From the NCBI RefSeq assembly GCF_023544665.1, contig NZ_JAMJFL010000024.1:1-64000 (forward strand): a DNA stretch of 64,000 nt. Direction: 5' to 3'. Position numbers and translations under genes: made by a program. Below, in pieces: positions 36,760 to 45,058 of this stretch. Numbering within the stretch: the stretch's first letter is position 1; each line of letters begins with the position of its first letter. This DNA is from Streptomyces sp. YS415 (lineage in GTDB: Bacteria > Actinomycetota > Actinomycetes > Streptomycetales > Streptomycetaceae). Below the pieces are notes generated by a model that searched no databases, had not been told where the DNA came from, and worked only from the letters and a program-made list of their open reading frames with translations.

Positions 36760-37550
36760 CGCGCCTCCTTGTGGGCCACGGCGAAGATGCGGCGGAACGG
36801 GAACGGTGTGCCGTGGGGGCCCGCCGGGTAGGCCGTGCGCAGGGCCGCCCGGTACTCGGCGAGGAACGCCTCCGTGGCCGCCGGGTCGTCGGCGAGAGCC
36901 GTCAGCACGGGCCTGAGGGCAGTGCCCTTCACCCAGTCCAGGATCGGGTCCTCGCCGGACAGGAGGGGGATGTACGTCGTCTCCCAGGCGTCGACCGTGC
37001 AGCCGAGGTCGGTCAGCCGCTCCAGATAGGCCGCGGGCGTGAGCACCGCGTCACCGTGGCGCAGGGTGCCGTCCAGGCCGTGCCGGTCGGCGAGCTCGCG
37101 CAGCAGGCGGTGGCTCGGGGAGCCGAAGTTCCCGGGGACCTGGAAGGCGAAGGTGCCGCCGGGTGCGAGTCCGTCGATCCAGTCCGCGAAGCGGTCCGCG
37201 TGGCCGGGGACCCACTGCAGAGCGGCGTTGCTGACGATGAGGTCGTACGGCTCGGCGGGCGTCCAGGTGCGGACGTCGGCGTGGGCGAAGTCGAGGTGGG
37301 GGCCGGCGTGGGCCCGGGCGTCGGCGAGCATCTCCGGGGAGTTGTCGTAGCCGGTGATGCGGGCGGTGGGCCAGCGCTCCGCGAGGACGGCGGTGACGTT
37401 GCCCGGGCCGCAGCCGAGGTCGGCGATCCGGGGTGCGTCGCCCGGCAGGTCGGGGACCCGGGCGAGCAGGTCGGCGAAGGGCCGGGCGCGGTGGCCGGCG
37501 TGACGCAGGTACTGCGCGGGGTCCCAGGTGGGAGCGGCGGCAGCGGACAT
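36756..37550 (-). CDS. tam: Trans-aconitate 2-methyltransferase
   Basis: 264 residues; ATG 37550 after AGGAGG. SAM-binding motif I IADLGCGPGNVTAVLAERWP (41-60), motif II GYDNSPEML, then FAHADVRTWTP and LIVSNAALQWVPGHADRF, the Tam signature. It methylates trans-aconitate, an inhibitor of aconitase formed from citrate under stress, at the cytosolic site of the TCA cycle. It is divergent from tamR, and its promoter region contains the TamR-type palindrome. In S. coelicolor the orthologous pair (SCO3132/SCO3133) has been studied under oxidative stress (from memory). Confidence 0.93.
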   Translation of the reverse strand: MSAAAAPTWDPAQYLRHAGHRARPFADLLARVPDLPGDAPRIADLGCGPGNVTAVLAERWPTARITGYDNSPEMLADARAHAGPHLDFAHADVRTWTPAEPYDLIVSNAALQWVPGHADRFADWIDGLAPGGTFAFQVPGNFGSPSHRLLRELADRHGLDGTLRHGDAVLTPAAYLERLTDLGCTVDAWETTYIPLLSGEDPILDWVKGTALRPVLTALADDPAATEAFLAEYRAALRTAYPAGPHGTPFPFRRIFAVAHKEAR

Positions 37551-37591
37551 GGCGGGGCCTCCTGTCTGTCGTTCTCCAGCCTTCATCCAAG

Positions 37592-37611
37592 GTCTCTTGA
37601 CGTCAAGAGAC
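37592..37611. promoter_or_regulatory. Perfect 20-bp palindrome, TamR operator
   Basis: GTCTCTTGACGTCAAGAGAC is perfectly symmetric. It contains TTGACG on both strands, so it covers the -35 of the leftward tam promoter (TTGACG, 17 bp, AAGGCT). MarR-family dimers bind such sites, and the adjacent gene encodes one. Confidence 0.9.
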
Positions 37612-37643
37612 TTCACATCGACACAACCACTACACTGATCGTC

Positions 37644-38141
37644 ATGGAGGACGAGGTCGATCGGCTGGTAGCGGCGTGGCGTCGGGAGCGCCCGGACCTC
37701 GACGTGGAACCGCTGGAAGTGCTCAGCCGTGTCAGCAGGCTGGCCCGGCACCTGGATCGCGCGCGCCGGCTGGCCTTCGCCGAGCACAGCCTGGAGCCGT
37801 GGGAGTTCGATGTGCTCACCGCGCTGCGGCGTGCGGGCACGCCGTATCAGCTCTCCCCCGGGCAGTTGCTGACGCAGACCCTGGTGACCTCCGGCACGAT
37901 GACCAACCGCATCGACCGGCTCGCGAAGAAGGGCCTGGTGGAGCGGCTCCCCGACCCCAGCGACCGCCGGGGCGTGCTGGTCCGGCTCACCGACGAGGGC
38001 CGCGACCGAGCGGACCAGGCCCTGGCCGGACTGCTGGACCAGGAGCGCGCCATCCTCGCGGAGCTCTCCCGCGCGCAACGGGGTGAACTCGCCGGGCTTC
38101 TGCGCCAGTTGACGGCCCCCTTCGACAACATCCCGGGCTAG
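37644..38141 (+). CDS. tamR: MarR-family regulator TamR
   Basis: 165 residues. The extended N-terminal helix (EDEVDRLVAAWRRERPDLDVEPLEVLSRV) is typical of the TamR/UrtR-like MarR branch. The winged helix is at about 60-120 (EPWEFDVLTALRRAG, SGTMTNRIDRLAKKGLVERLPDPSDRRGVLVRLT). From the literature TamR senses citrate and aconitate and derepresses tam and TCA genes. TACACT ends 7 nt before the ATG and there is no ribosome site, so the mRNA may be leaderless. Confidence 0.92.
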   Translation: MEDEVDRLVAAWRRERPDLDVEPLEVLSRVSRLARHLDRARRLAFAEHSLEPWEFDVLTALRRAGTPYQLSPGQLLTQTLVTSGTMTNRIDRLAKKGLVERLPDPSDRRGVLVRLTDEGRDRADQALAGLLDQERAILAELSRAQRGELAGLLRQLTAPFDNIPG

Positions 38142-38167
38142 CCGCACAGCCCCGCGCCCCCGGTCCG

Positions 38168-38935
38168 CTACGCCAGCTGGCCGCCGCGGGTCACCACATC
38201 GCCCGCCAGGTCCGCCGGGCCCACTCCCGCCCGGCGGGCGAGTGCCACCGCGGCGAGGGTGCTGTGGACGCCCAGCTTGCCGAGGACGTTCTGCATGTGG
38301 GTGCGGACGGTGTGCGGGGACAGATACAGGCGCTCGGCGACCGCCTTGCGCCCCAGGCCCGCCACCATGCACCGCAGGACCTCCCGCTCGCGCGGGGTCA
38401 GCGACTCCACCAGCCGCTCGCTCTCGGTGCGGTGCTTGCGTGCGGCCGTCAACTCGCGCAGCACCCCGGTCAGCAGGGCCGGCGGAAGATGCGTCTCCTC
38501 GCGCAGGACCCCGCGGATGACGGTCAGCAGCCGAGACAGCGAGCAGTCCTTGGCCACCCACCCCGACGCCCCGGCCTGCAGCGCCAGCGCCGCCCGCCGC
38601 GGGTCGTCCTTCTCGGCGAGCACGACGATCCGCACCCCGGGCTGCGCGGTACGCACCCCGGCGACGAGGGAGATGCCGTCGACCAGACCGTCCTCCCCCA
38701 CCTCCTGGACCGGCACGGCGGGCCGTACGCCCGGCGCCACACCTCCCAGGTCGGCGTCGACGAGCAGGACGTCGTACCGGCGCCCCTCGGCGGCGGCGCG
38801 CTCCAGGCTGCGCAGCGCGGCCGGACCGCTGCCCGCGGCGGAGACGTCGACGTCGGGCTCGGCGGCCAGGGCGGCGGCGAGCGACTCGGCGAAGATACGG
38901 TGGTCGTCGACGACCAGGACTCGGATGCGAACCAC
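38168..38935 (-). CDS. Orphan LuxR/NarL-type response regulator
   Basis: 255 residues from GTG 38935 with GGGGG upstream. Receiver domain RVLVVDDHR with phosphoacceptor Asp60 (VLLVDADLGG) is followed by an unusual insertion of about 20 residues (GGVAPGVRPAVPVQEVGED) before the conserved LVAGVR helix. Lys of VAKD is present. The HTH is canonical: LTPREREVLRCMVAGLGRKAVAERLYLSPHTVRTHMQNVLGKLGV. No kinase is adjacent. It converges on tamR. Confidence 0.92.
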   Translation of the reverse strand: MVRIRVLVVDDHRIFAESLAAALAAEPDVDVSAAGSGPAALRSLERAAAEGRRYDVLLVDADLGGVAPGVRPAVPVQEVGEDGLVDGISLVAGVRTAQPGVRIVVLAEKDDPRRAALALQAGASGWVAKDCSLSRLLTVIRGVLREETHLPPALLTGVLRELTAARKHRTESERLVESLTPREREVLRCMVAGLGRKAVAERLYLSPHTVRTHMQNVLGKLGVHSTLAAVALARRAGVGPADLAGDVVTRGGQLA

Positions 38936-39177
38936 TGATACCCCCACTGGTCCGGAGTACGAAGACCGGCGCGGGTACGACACCCGGAGGTGGTCGCAGA
39001 GCCGCACGGCCGCCGCCGTGCAGAAACTGTTACCCCCACCGCGGGCGTCGTACCCGACTGTCTCGCCCCCTGATCAGCACCGGCCCCCACCGGCGCTGTT
39101 CATCAGAGTACGGGCGGGGGCCGGGAGCGGAAGGCAATTTGCAGAACTGGCCCGTTGACACGCTTATGGTGAGCCGC

Positions 39178-39621
39178 ATGTTCCGAATGGTGACAGAAGT
39201 CGACAAAGAGCGACGCGATCTTCTTCGCGCCCGGCTGCGGGAGACCAACACCGCGGCCTCCCCGGTCATCAGCGCGCTGCGCGGAACCCCGGGGGAGCGT
39301 GAACTGCCGCTCCACATCTGGATGCTGGACGGCGGGGGCGGCCTGGCCGGCGGCCTCGTCGGGCACACCTGGGCGACCTGGCTCCATGTGACCTACCTCT
39401 GGGTCGACGCACGGCACCGCGGTGTGGGGCTCGGTTCGCGGCTGCTCGCCGAGGCGGAGCGGCTGGCGCGCGAGGAGCGGGGCTGTGCCGCCGTACGCCT
39501 GGAGACCTGGGACTTCCAGGCGCCGGAGTTCTACCGGCGGCTGGGGTACGACGTGGTGTGCGTGATCCCCGACTATCCGCCGGGGATCACGGAGTTCACA
39601 CTGGTCAAGCGGCTGGGCTGA
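39178..39621 (+). CDS. GNAT-family N-acetyltransferase
   Basis: 147 residues from ATG 39178 (ATG 39166 is an alternative giving 151). The acetyl-CoA loop is LWVDARHRGVGLGSRLLAEAERLAREERG (the R/Q-x-x-G-x-G/A equivalent is HRGVGLG). The C-terminal strand is FQAPEFYRRLGYDVV. The substrate is unknown. Upstream, TTGCAG (39139-39144), 18 bp and CTTATG (39163-39168) may be a promoter close to the start. It is tail-to-tail with galK, with about 17 bp overlap of their 3' ends. Confidence 0.88.
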   Translation: MFRMVTEVDKERRDLLRARLRETNTAASPVISALRGTPGERELPLHIWMLDGGGGLAGGLVGHTWATWLHVTYLWVDARHRGVGLGSRLLAEAERLAREERGCAAVRLETWDFQAPEFYRRLGYDVVCVIPDYPPGITEFTLVKRLG

Positions 39622-40765
39622 GGCGGCGGGCGCCCGCCGCGGGGACCGCCTCGAAGACGCGCGGGGCCGTGAACCCGGCTGCCGCGAACGCCTCCTGGAC
39701 CGCCTTGGTGATGGTGTCCGTGTCGGCCGCCTCGGCCAGCACGATCGCCGAGCCGCCGAAACCACCACCGGTCATCCTCGCGCCCAGCGCGCCGGCCGCG
39801 AGAGCGGTGTCGACGACCAGGTCCAGCTCAGGGCAGGAGATCCGGAAGTCGTCGCGCAGCGAGGCGTGGCCCGCCACCAGCACGGGACCGATCGCGCGGG
39901 TGTCGCCGGACTCCAGCAGCGAGACGACCCGCTCCACCCGCTGGTTCTCCGTCACGATGTGCCGGACCAGCCGGACGATCTCCTCCTCGTCGCCGAGGCG
40001 TTCCAGCGCCGCGTCGAGTCCGTCGTACGGCACGTCCCTGAGCGCGTCGACGCCGAGCAGGGCCGCACCCTTCTCGCAGCCCGCGCGGCGCTTGCCGTAC
40101 TCGCCCTCGTTGTGGGCGTGCTTGACGCGGGTGTCGACCACGAGCAGGCGCATGCCCTCGGCCGCGAGGTCGAAGGGGATCTGCTTCTGGGAGAGGTCCC
40201 GGGTGTCGAGGAAGAGCGCGTGCCCCTCCTCGCAGCAGGCGGAGGCCGTCTGGTCCATGATCCCGGTGGGGGCGCCGACGTAGACGTTCTCGGCGCGCTG
40301 GCACAGCCGGGCCAGCTGCCACCGCGGCAGGCCGAGGTCGTACAGGTCGTTGAGCGCCAGGGCGATCACGACCTCCAGGGCCGCCGAGGAGGACAGGCCC
40401 GCGCCCGCCGGGACCGTCGAGGCGAGGTGGACGTCCGCGCCGGTGACCGGGTGCCCGGCCTCGCGCAGGGCCCAGACGACCCCGGCCGGGTACGCGGTCC
40501 AGTTCCGGTCGCTCTGCGGCGCGAGGTCCGCCAGGCGCAGCTCCGCCACCGGGCCCTCGATGTCCGCCGAGTGCAGGCGCAGGACGCCGTCCGTGCGCCG
40601 GGAGACGGCCGCGACGGCCGTGTGCGGCAGCGCGAAGGGCATGACGAAACCGTCGTTGTAGTCGGTGTGCTCACCGATGAGGTTGACGCGGCCGGGCGCC
40701 GACCAGACTCCTTCCGGGCCGGTTCCGTAGAGCTCGACGAAACGGTCCCGCACCTGCTGCCCCAC
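39605..40765 (-). CDS. galK: Galactokinase
   Basis: 386 residues from GTG 40765 after GGGAGCAGTA. GHMP motifs: WSAPGRVNLIGEHTDYNDGFVMP (galactokinase signature), STVPAGAGLSSSAALEV (ATP loop) and ARMTGGGFGGSAIVL. It phosphorylates galactose at C1, third gene of galTEK. The GTG overlaps the galE stop (TAGTG). Confidence 0.97.
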   Translation of the reverse strand: MGQQVRDRFVELYGTGPEGVWSAPGRVNLIGEHTDYNDGFVMPFALPHTAVAAVSRRTDGVLRLHSADIEGPVAELRLADLAPQSDRNWTAYPAGVVWALREAGHPVTGADVHLASTVPAGAGLSSSAALEVVIALALNDLYDLGLPRWQLARLCQRAENVYVGAPTGIMDQTASACCEEGHALFLDTRDLSQKQIPFDLAAEGMRLLVVDTRVKHAHNEGEYGKRRAGCEKGAALLGVDALRDVPYDGLDAALERLGDEEEIVRLVRHIVTENQRVERVVSLLESGDTRAIGPVLVAGHASLRDDFRISCPELDLVVDTALAAGALGARMTGGGFGGSAIVLAEAADTDTITKAVQEAFAAAGFTAPRVFEAVPAAGARRLSPAA

Positions 40766-41727
40766 TACTGCTCCCTTGTGATCTTCTGCGCGAACTCCCA
40801 GGCGTCCGCGACGATCCCCGCGAGGTCGGCGCGCGAGGGGTTCCAGCCCAGCTTCTCCCGGGCGGTGGCGGCGGACGCCACCAGGACCGCCGGGTCGCCG
40901 CCCCGGCGCGGGGCCACGATCTCGGGGATCGGGTGCCCCGTCACCTTGCGGACCGTCTCGATGACCTCGCGCACCGAGAAGCCGTTGCCGTTGCCGAGGT
41001 TGCAGATCAGGTGCTCGCCGGGCCGTGCGGTCCGGACGGCGCGCAGGTGGGCGTCGGCCAGGTCCGCGACGTGGATGTAGTCGCGCACGCAGGTGCCGTC
41101 CGGCGTCGGGTAGTCGTCGCCGAAGACGGAGATGGCGTCCCGGCGACCCTGCGCCACCTGGAGGACCAGCGGGATGAGATGCGACTCGGGGTCGTGGCGC
41201 TCGCCGAACTCGCCGTAGGCGCCGGCCACGTTGAAGTAGCGCAGCGACACCGCGGCCAGGCCGTGGGCGACCGCCTCGCTCGTGATCATGTGGTCGACGG
41301 CGAGCTTCGAGGCGCCGTAGGGGTTGGTCGGCTCGGTCGCCGCGGTCTCGGTGATCGGGACCTGCGTCGGCTCGCCGTAGGTGGCCGCCGTGGAGGAGAA
41401 GACCAGCTTGCGCACGCCCGCCTCGCGCATGGCGCCGAGCAGCGCCATGCTGCCGCCGACGTTGTTCTCCCAGTACTTCTCGGGCCGTACGACCGACTCG
41501 CCGACTTGGGAGGAGGCGGCGAAGTGCAGCACGGCCTCGTAGGAGGGGTCCAGCCACTTGCCGGCGTCGCGGATGTCGCCCTCGACGAAGACGGCGCCCG
41601 CGGGCACGCCCTCGCGGAAGCCGGTGGAGAGGTCGTCGAGCACGGTGACCTCGTGCCCCGCCTCCAGCAGATGCTGGGCGACCACGCTGCCGACGTAACC
41701 CGCGCCACCCGTGACCAGGTACTTCAT
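40765..41727 (-). CDS. galE: UDP-glucose 4-epimerase
   Basis: 320 residues. NAD-binding TGGAGYVGSVVAQHLLEAGHEV, catalytic Ser/Thr (SSTAATYGEP) and YxxxK (PYGASKLAVD). C-terminal RRGGDPAVLVASAATAREKLGW is typical of GalE. It interconverts UDP-glucose and UDP-galactose. Middle gene of the operon, overlapping galT by ATGA. Confidence 0.97.
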   Translation of the reverse strand: MKYLVTGGAGYVGSVVAQHLLEAGHEVTVLDDLSTGFREGVPAGAVFVEGDIRDAGKWLDPSYEAVLHFAASSQVGESVVRPEKYWENNVGGSMALLGAMREAGVRKLVFSSTAATYGEPTQVPITETAATEPTNPYGASKLAVDHMITSEAVAHGLAAVSLRYFNVAGAYGEFGERHDPESHLIPLVLQVAQGRRDAISVFGDDYPTPDGTCVRDYIHVADLADAHLRAVRTARPGEHLICNLGNGNGFSVREVIETVRKVTGHPIPEIVAPRRGGDPAVLVASAATAREKLGWNPSRADLAGIVADAWEFAQKITREQ

Positions 41728-42785
41728 GAACTCGCTACCTCTCGCAGTCGCTCGGCCGCGCGCTCCGGCGGCACGTCGTTGATGAACACGCTCATGCCGG
41801 ACTCGGAACCCGCGAGGAACTTCAGCTTGCCGGAGGTGCGGCGGATGGTGAAAAGCTCGAGGTGCAGCGCGAAGTCGTCGCGGACGACACCGTCGAACTC
41901 CTCCAGCGCGCCGAACGGCGCCTGGTGCCAGGCGGCGATGTAGGGCGTCGGAGACTCCGCCTCGCCGAAGATCCGGTCGAAGCGCTTCAAGAGTTCCAGA
42001 TAAACCTGAGGGAATTCCGAGCGCGCGTCCTCGTCGAGCCCCAGCAGGTCCGGCACCCGGCGGCGCGGGTACAGGTGGACCTCGTACGGCCAGTGCGCGG
42101 CGTAGGGCACGAAGGCGACCCAGTGTTCACTCGCGAGGACTACGCGCTCGTCGGCGAGTTCACGCTCCAGGACGGCGTCGAAGAGGTTCTGGCCGCCCGT
42201 GGCCTCCTTGTGCTGGGCGAGCTGACGCAGCATCAGCGCGGTGCGCGGGGTGGTGAAGGGGTAGGCGTAGATCTGCCCGTGCGGGTGCCCGAGGGTCACG
42301 CCGATCTCGGCGCCGCGGTTCTCGAAGCAGAACACCTGCTCGACGGAGGGCAGATGGGACAGCTCCGAGGTGCGGTCGGTCCAGGCGTCCAGCACGAGAC
42401 GCGCCTGCTCCTCACCGAGGTCGGCGAAGGAGGCGTTGTGGTCGGAGGTGAAGCAGACCACCTCGCAGCGGCCGGAGTCACCGGCCAGCGAGGGGAAGCG
42501 GTTCTCGAACACCACGACGTCGTAGGAGGAGTCCGGGATCTCGCTGAGCCGCTCGCCCTGAGAGGGGCACAGGGGGCACTCGTCGGCCGGCGGGTGGTAG
42601 GTGCGCCCCTGCCGGTGCGAGGCGATGGCGACCGCGTCGCCGAGCAGCGGGTCGCGCCGGACCTCGGACGTGGTGACGGTGCGCTCCAACGGCCGCCGGT
42701 CCACCGCGTCCCGCACGCCGTCGTCGCGCAGGTCGTAGTAGATCAGCTCGCGACCGTCGGCCAGTCGGGTCGAGGTCTTCTTCAC
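41724..42785 (-). CDS. galT: Galactose-1-phosphate uridylyltransferase
   Basis: 353 residues from GTG 42785 with AGGGAG upstream. Zinc and active-site motifs: CPLCPS, ENRFPSL, VEQVFCFENRGAEIGVTLGHPHGQIYAYPF (HPHGQ, His nucleophile) and WVAFVPYAAHWPYEVHLYPRR. It transfers UMP between glucose-1-P and galactose-1-P. First gene of galTEK, divergent from a symporter. Confidence 0.97.
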   Translation of the reverse strand: MKKTSTRLADGRELIYYDLRDDGVRDAVDRRPLERTVTTSEVRRDPLLGDAVAIASHRQGRTYHPPADECPLCPSQGERLSEIPDSSYDVVVFENRFPSLAGDSGRCEVVCFTSDHNASFADLGEEQARLVLDAWTDRTSELSHLPSVEQVFCFENRGAEIGVTLGHPHGQIYAYPFTTPRTALMLRQLAQHKEATGGQNLFDAVLERELADERVVLASEHWVAFVPYAAHWPYEVHLYPRRRVPDLLGLDEDARSEFPQVYLELLKRFDRIFGEAESPTPYIAAWHQAPFGALEEFDGVVRDDFALHLELFTIRRTSGKLKFLAGSESGMSVFINDVPPERAAERLREVASS

Positions 42786-42962
42786 GCCGGACTCCCTATT
42801 CGAGCCACACAATCATCAAACAGAACTCAACACATCGAAACATGACTCCCCTCAACCGTCAACATCACAATCCAACAAAGACCACCATCCGACGTGTTCA
42901 ATTGCTGAACGCGGAGGCGTAGGTTCCGCTACGGATCAGTTCGCGCAACGAAGCGAGTACGT
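42786..42962. promoter_or_regulatory. Low-GC divergent gal/symporter control region
   Basis: This 177-bp stretch is markedly A/C-rich on the + strand and less GC-rich than its surroundings. On the galT strand there are repeated TGTT(t/g)GAT, TGTGAT and GATTGTG hexamer-like elements (for example around 42795-42885), recalling the direct-repeat operator of the Streptomyces galP1 promoter. A TTGACG-17-TTCGAT pair could be the -35/-10 of galT. Two inverted repeats lie nearer the symporter: GTTCA-attgc-TGAAC (42896-42910) and CGTAG-gttccg-CTACG (42918-42933). Confidence 0.6.
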
Positions 42963-44642
42963 ATGGAAACCCCCACATATCTGGCCGCCGAGCTGCGGCT
43001 CCCCACCAACTGGCTCGACTACACGATCCTCGGCATCTACTTCGTCGTCGTCCTGGGCATCGGCTTCGCGGCCCGCCGCTCGGTCAAGACGAGCCTCGAC
43101 TTCTTCCTCTCGGGGCGTTCCCTGCCCGCCTGGATCACCGGCCTGGCCTTCATCTCCGCCAACCTCGCCGCCACCGAGATCCTCGGCATGGCCGCCAACA
43201 GCGCGCAGTACGGCGTCTACACCGTGCACTGGTACTGGATCGGTGCCATCCCCGCGATGGTGTTCCTGGGCCTGGTGATGATGCCCTTCTACTACTCCAG
43301 CAGAGTGCGTTCGGTCCCCGAAATGCTGCTCCTGCGCTTCGACAAGTGGGCGCATCTGCTGAGTTCGGCTCTGTTCGCTTTCGCCGCCATCCTGATCTCG
43401 GGCGTGAACCTGTACGCCCTCGCCATCGTGGTCGAGGCGCTGCTGGGCTGGCCGCAGTGGGTGGCGATCGTGGTCGCCGGTGCCTTCGTGCTGGCGTACA
43501 TCACGCTCGGCGGCCTGTCGTCGGCGATCTACAACGAGGTGCTGCAGTTCTTCGTGATCCTCGCGGCGCTCATCCCGCTCGTCGTGCTGAGCCTGAAGAA
43601 GGTGGGCGGCTGGGGCGGGCTGACCGACACGCTCACCAAGGCCCAGGGGGGCGACTTCACCACCGCCTGGGGCGGCACGGGCATCGGCAGCGACAACCCG
43701 CTGGGCGCCAACTGGCTGACGATCGTGCTGGGGCTCGGCTTCGTGCTGTCCTTCGGCTACTGGACGACGAACTTCGCGGAGGTCCAGCGCGCGCTGTCGG
43801 CGAAGAACCTCAGCGCGGCCCAGCGCACCCCACTGATCGCCGCGTACCCGAAGATCTTCATCGTCTTCCTGGTGATGATCCCCGGGCTCGCGGCGGCGGC
43901 CCTGATCCCGGGCTTCGGCACGGAGGAGTCGGGCTACCAGTACAACGACGCCATCCCGTACCTGATGGAACAGCTGCTGCCCAACGGCGTGCTGGGCATC
44001 GCGGTGACCGGCCTGCTGGCGGCGTTCATGGCGGGCATGGCGGCCAACGTCTCGTCCTTCAACACGGTGTTCACCAACGACATCTGGGCGCGGTACGTGG
44101 TCAAGGGCCGGGAGGACGGCTACTACGTCGGGTTCGGCCGCCTGATCACGGTGATCGGCGTCTGCGCGTCGGTGGGCACGGCGTTCCTCGCCTCGTCCTT
44201 CTCCAACATCATGAGCTACCTCCAGACGCTGTTCTCCTTCTTCAACGTGCCGATGTTCGTCGTCTTCATCGTCGGCATGTTCTGGAAGCGGGCGTCCGCG
44301 AAGTCCGGCTTCTGGGGCCTGCTCGCGGGCACGGTCGCCGCGATGGTGAACTACTTCTGGATCTACAAGCAGGGCATCGTCGACATCCCCACCGACCAGG
44401 GCGCCAACTTCGTCTCCGCGATCGTCGGCTTCGTGGCCGGCGGCGTCGTCATGGTCGCCGTCTCGATGTTCACCGCCCCCAAGCCCGCGGAGGAACTCCA
44501 GGGCCTGGTCTACGGCACCCGCTCGCCCGGCATGTCCGAGGCACCGGCCGAGGGCGACGACGCCTGGTACCGCCGGCCCGCCCTGCTGGGCTGGGGCGCG
44601 ATCATCCTCGCGGCCGCCTGCTACATCCCGTTCTCGTTCTGA
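42963..44642 (+). CDS. SSS-family sodium:sugar (SGLT-type) symporter
   Basis: 559 residues, about 14 membrane helices. SGLT-like features: RRSVKTSLDFFLSGRSLPAWITGLAFISANLAATEILGMAANSAQYGV, GGLSSAIYNEVLQF and GLLAAFMAGMAANVSSFNTVFTNDIW. Divergent from galTEK with a shared control region, so galactose or a galactoside is the likely substrate (inference). A cytosolic loop of about 60 residues precedes the last helix (RSPGMSEAPAEGDDAWYRRP). A small membrane protein follows 20 bp downstream. Confidence 0.93.
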   Translation: METPTYLAAELRLPTNWLDYTILGIYFVVVLGIGFAARRSVKTSLDFFLSGRSLPAWITGLAFISANLAATEILGMAANSAQYGVYTVHWYWIGAIPAMVFLGLVMMPFYYSSRVRSVPEMLLLRFDKWAHLLSSALFAFAAILISGVNLYALAIVVEALLGWPQWVAIVVAGAFVLAYITLGGLSSAIYNEVLQFFVILAALIPLVVLSLKKVGGWGGLTDTLTKAQGGDFTTAWGGTGIGSDNPLGANWLTIVLGLGFVLSFGYWTTNFAEVQRALSAKNLSAAQRTPLIAAYPKIFIVFLVMIPGLAAAALIPGFGTEESGYQYNDAIPYLMEQLLPNGVLGIAVTGLLAAFMAGMAANVSSFNTVFTNDIWARYVVKGREDGYYVGFGRLITVIGVCASVGTAFLASSFSNIMSYLQTLFSFFNVPMFVVFIVGMFWKRASAKSGFWGLLAGTVAAMVNYFWIYKQGIVDIPTDQGANFVSAIVGFVAGGVVMVAVSMFTAPKPAEELQGLVYGTRSPGMSEAPAEGDDAWYRRPALLGWGAIILAAACYIPFSF

Positions 44643-44662
44643 CGCGGGAGGATTGAGAGACC

Positions 44663-44974
44663 ATGTCTGACCACCACGGATACTCCGAGAAGGACGTCCA
44701 GCGGGAGGTCTCCGAGCTGGAGGCCCAGTCCGCCACCGCGGCCCGCATCTTCGACCTGCGCCGCATCATCGGCGGCCTCTTCGTCGTCTACGGCATCATC
44801 GTCACGATCGCCGGCATCAACCCCTCGGACGCCGACCTGGACAAGGCCGAGGGCGTCAACATCAACCTCTGGACCGGCCTGGGCATGCTGCTGCTCGGCA
44901 TCTTCTTCCTGGCCTGGCTGAAACTGCGCCCAGTGGTACCGCCGCCGGTTCAGGCGCCGAAGGACGAAGAATAA
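44663..44974 (+). CDS. Small two-helix membrane protein co-transcribed with the symporter
   Basis: 103 residues; ATG 44663 after GGGAGGATTGAGAG. The N-terminal amphipathic part (YSEKDVQREVSELEAQSATAARIFDLRR) precedes helices at about 35-52 and 70-87, then a Pro-rich tail. It is encoded directly after the symporter and is likely an accessory subunit, analogous to DUF485 with ActP. The family name is not known to me. Some codons just after the stop (gaaggacgaggagtaa) repeat the tail sequence, suggesting a small local duplication. Confidence 0.82.
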   Translation: MSDHHGYSEKDVQREVSELEAQSATAARIFDLRRIIGGLFVVYGIIVTIAGINPSDADLDKAEGVNINLWTGLGMLLLGIFFLAWLKLRPVVPPPVQAPKDEE

Positions 44975-44994
44975 GAAGGACGAGGAGTAACCGG

Positions 44995-45026
44995 CAGGGG
45001 TGCCTGCGGCGCTGCGGGCACCCCTG
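44995..45026. terminator. Terminator after the symporter operon
   Basis: CAGGGGTGCC (44995-45004) pairs with GGCACCCCTG (45017-45026), with inner TGC/GCG partial pairing. It lies between convergent genes. Confidence 0.85.
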
Positions 45027-45058
45027 TCTCAGGCCTCCGGTGTCTCAGGCCTCCGGTG
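45027..45058. repeat. 16-bp tandem duplication at the 3' end of a regulator gene
   Basis: tctcaggcctccggtg occurs twice in a row (45027-45042 and 45043-45058). The second copy contains the stop codon of the leftward regulator, and the first copy repeats that stop beyond the gene. Confidence 0.95.

Noticed and set aside
37597..37636. TTGACG and TACACT as the tamR promoter pair
   Set aside because: The spacer is 28 bp, far too long; only the -10-like box near the ATG was kept as leaderless evidence.
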